Positions 12,696-14,520 of a stretch of 14,520 nt of DNA are shown piece by piece. The stretch comes from an uncultured Rubrobacteraceae bacterium (GTDB lineage: Bacteria > Actinomycetota > Rubrobacteria > Rubrobacterales > Rubrobacteraceae). The stretch is taken from NCBI GenBank assembly GCA_902806015.1, contig CADCUZ010000032.1:1-14520 (forward strand), read 5' to 3'. The position numbers were made by a program, and so were the translations under genes. The notes beneath the pieces were generated by a model. It was given only the letters and a program-made list of their open reading frames with translations. It did no database searches and had not been told where the DNA came from. Every line of letters begins with the position of its first letter. Positions within the stretch are counted from its first letter, which is position 1.

Positions 12696-12702
12696 TCAAC
12701 CA

Positions 12703-14086
12703 ATGGGAAGGAAGACGGCTTTGGCTTTGAACGGATTGCGCGGGGGCAGGGCACTCGCGGTGGCGGGGCTCATGCTCGTGATCTTTTTGGTGTCGTTGGA
12801 TCAGACGGTCGTGGCCACGGCGATGCCCTTGATCCTCGCGGACCTCGACGGGTTCGAGCTGTACGTGGGTGACGACCTCGTACCTGTTGGCCGAGACGGC
12901 CATGATCCCCATCGTCGGCAAGCTCGGCGACCTCTACGGGCGAAAGTGGATCACGGTCTTTGGCGTCGCCGTCTTCCTGCTCGGGAGCCTCCTCTGCGGG
13001 GTCGCGCAGGACATGGTCTCCCTCGTCGTCTTCCGCAGCGTCCAGGGTCTCGGCGGCGGCATGCTCTTCGCCTCCGTCGCCGACGTATTCCCCGACCCAT
13101 AGCAGAGGGCCAAGTACCAGGGCCTCTTCATGGCGGTCTTCTCGATCTCCGCCGTCGTCGGCCCGTCTTTGGGCGGTTGGATCGCGGACGCCGTCGGCTG
13201 GCGGTGGGTCTTCTTCGTGAACCTGCCCCTGGGCCTCCTGGCGCTCGCCGCCCTCCCCTTCGCCCTGCCTCAGAGCGAGCGCCAACGCGGCGCCAGGGTA
13301 GACTTCGCGGGCGCCGCCGCGATCACCGTCTCCATCCTCGCCTTTCTCCTGGCCCTCTCGTGGGCCGGCGGGGGCTACGGCTGGGGCTCGACGAGGGTGC
13401 TGACGGGCTTCGCCGTCGCGGCCGCCTCCTTCGCCCTCTTCGTCTCCATCGAGCTGCGGGCGAGCGAGCCCATCCTGCCCTTCTCCCTCTTCCGCGACCG
13501 GACGATGGCCGCCGCCTCCTTCGTTATGTTCTTCTTCGGGTTCGGGCTCTTCGGGATCATCCTCTACGCCCCGCTCTTCGTGCAGGGCGTGCTGGGACAG
13601 ACGGCCGCGGGCTCCGGCGCCGTGCTGACCCCCCTGATGCTTACCATGACCGCCGTCGGCATCGTCGGCGGCGTCCTGATGGTGAAAACGAACCGCCTCA
13701 AGCCGTTCCTCGTTGGCGCGACCGCGCTGATGAGCCTGGGCGTGCTGCTTCTGAGCACGCTCGGCGTCGGATCCAGCATCCTCACCGTCGCGGTCTTCCT
13801 CTTCGTGACCGGCCTCGGGATGGGGCTCGTGATGCCCACCGCGACCTTCGCCGTGCAGGCGAAGGCCGGCCCGCGAAGGCTGGGCATCGCCACCGGCGCC
13901 ACGCAGTTCGATCGCTCCGTGGGCCTTACGGTGGGGACCGCCGTGATCGGTTCCTTCGTCACCGCCGGCTACACGCGCGGCCTTGAGGGCAACGCCCCTG
14001 CGGGCGCCCCGGATCGGCTCGTCGGCGCCCTTAAACGTTTGGTGTGGGTTTCGAGATCACCATCCCAACAAGTCGGCGAAGGATAG
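12703..14086 (+). pseudogene. DHA2-type MFS drug efflux transporter, disrupted
   Basis: Hallmarks of 14-helix drug:H+ antiporters are present. Helix 1 has FLVSLDQTVVATAMPLILAD, motif A is GKLGDLYGRKWITVFG, the helix-4 region is VVFRSVQGLGGGMLFASVA, and motif C is VVGPSLGGWIADAVGWRWVF. Long hydrophobic runs continue to about 14000. Three lesions are visible. First, a frame change near 12864-12866, consistent with loss of two bases (ELYVGDDLV against the expected ELYVWVTTSYLL). Second, an in-frame TAG at 13100-13102 after VFPDP, just before QRAKYQG. Third, family-like sequence ends near 14035 (LVGALKRLV) and runs into the transposase remnant, losing the last helix. The frameshift and amber could be sequencing errors; the 3' truncation could not. 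No ribosome binding site is seen before the ATG. Confidence 0.8.
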
Positions 14087-14520
14087 TAGGGGGCGGCCGA
14101 GTTGCTTGTTGAGCCACATCCAGAAATTGTGCAGAGCAACTCTCGCCCCCAGGCGAGCCCGCAAACCGCTCAGCTCGTGGGGCCGCTCCCGCCACAGACC
14201 GAAGGTGTTGAAAGAGCTTGTCCTAGACACTCTCCACGAGCTGGCGGATGCCAGGGACCCACCGCCTCAAGCGCTTGGCGTCCCGGACGGGCATCGCTGA
14301 GCTATCCAGGGTCTCGTAAGGACATTCGTCGCGGGCCTCCACCAGCAGCACCTGTGCCAGATGCAAGGCCATCTCTCCTCGACGAGTTCCGCGTAGAAGC
14401 GTACCAGCCAATTGAACTGAGAGCGATCGGGCAAGGTAAGGAATGCCCCCCTATGAGGTGGCCGCTAGCGTAGCGGTAGAAGTCCCGTTCGCTGGCGAAT
14501 CGGGACCACCGGGCGAAGAA
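14057..14520 (-). mobile_element. Decayed DDE transposase (IS982-like), cut by the right edge
   Basis: Reading leftward on the - strand, pieces of one transposase appear in order but in different frames. FARWSRFASERDFYRYASGH enters from the edge. LPDRSQFNWLVRFYAELVEE follows (from about 14434). Then LHLAQVLLVEARDECPYETL and DSSAMPVRDAKR contain the first catalytic Asp. A gap follows, then RRWVPGIRQLVESV with a TAG at 14223-14225. Last is FNTFGLWRERPHELSG to WLNKQLGRPLLSFADLLGW and a TGA at 14057-14059. The central part, between the first Asp and the C-terminal block, is deleted near 14265, and at least three frame changes are needed, so the element cannot move on its own. The DRSQFN and RERPH...LNxQLGRP phrases suggest the IS982 group, but the family name is tentative. 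It abuts the truncated MFS gene. Confidence 0.7.

Larger units (their letters stand above)
12331..12702. other. Gene-poor spacer before the MFS pseudogene
   Basis: No convincing gene on either strand. The frame of the MFS gene stays open back to 12427, but its translation (Arg/Pro/Gly-rich) has no protein character. A hairpin lies at 12366-12383 and a tandem repeat at 12660-12695. No recognisable ribosome binding site precedes the MFS ATG. Confidence 0.45.

Noticed and set aside
11548..12921. A 457-residue - strand frame opposite the GST-like gene.
   Set aside because: It is antisense to a complete GST-like protein; the high GC content keeps antisense frames open.
12427..13986. A 519-residue + strand frame covering the MFS region.
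   Set aside because: Only its 12703-12864 part has transporter character. Afterwards it is the wrong frame (Arg/Gly/Pro-rich), and before 12703 it is spacer DNA.

Overview
The window is high-GC DNA with strong purine-rich ribosome binding sites (AGGAGG or GAGGAG, 6-8 bases from the start) and frequent GTG/TTG starts. Together with the protein families present, this suggests a deep-branching actinobacterium, most likely Rubrobacter or a relative. That taxonomic call is inference from style; no marker gene is present. It looks like an accessory chromosomal region that has been cut, joined and partly decayed: intact stress, redox and regulatory genes are interleaved with at least eight broken genes.

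Layout. 1-2040 is a scar zone. It holds the tail of a membrane protein, the first ~90 codons of a PhoD-type phosphatase, the C-terminal part of a pentapeptide-repeat protein, and the NAD-binding half of a ferric-reductase-like flavoprotein; the last two meet at one breakpoint near 1328. A 30-residue membrane peptide and a terminator follow. 2041-3849 is ordinary: a CBS-CBS-ACT protein (-) divergent from a zinc-free quinone oxidoreductase (+). 3850-4664 has no normal gene. It holds palindromes, a possible IS200/IS605-type end, a 54-codon ORF and a frameshifted oxidoreductase C-terminus.

4665-7432 is a regulatory unit. Two short-chain dehydrogenases (-) diverge from a TetR repressor (+), across an AT-rich inverted repeat that overlaps a good promoter. 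A flavin-monooxygenase tail follows the TetR gene. 7673-10793 is a second divergent unit. An AraC regulator (-) faces a broken glutaredoxin gene, an intact thioredoxin-reductase-like CPYC flavoprotein and a translationally coupled SAM methyltransferase. The methyltransferase gene carries a perfect 38-bp palindrome inside its reading frame. An Rrf2 regulator and a glutathione-S-transferase-like gene follow, the latter with a 14-bp palindrome upstream. The right end is a DHA2-type MFS efflux gene broken by a frameshift, an amber codon and 3' truncation, abutting a decayed DDE transposase.

The working theme is redox and xenobiotic handling (quinone reductase, SDRs, flavoprotein plus methyltransferase, GST, efflux) under local TetR, AraC and Rrf2 control. 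I see no CRISPR array, phage module, tRNA or rRNA, and no clear new defence system. The least explained items are the intragenic palindrome, the flavoprotein-methyltransferase pair and the short tandem duplications that recur at gene starts.
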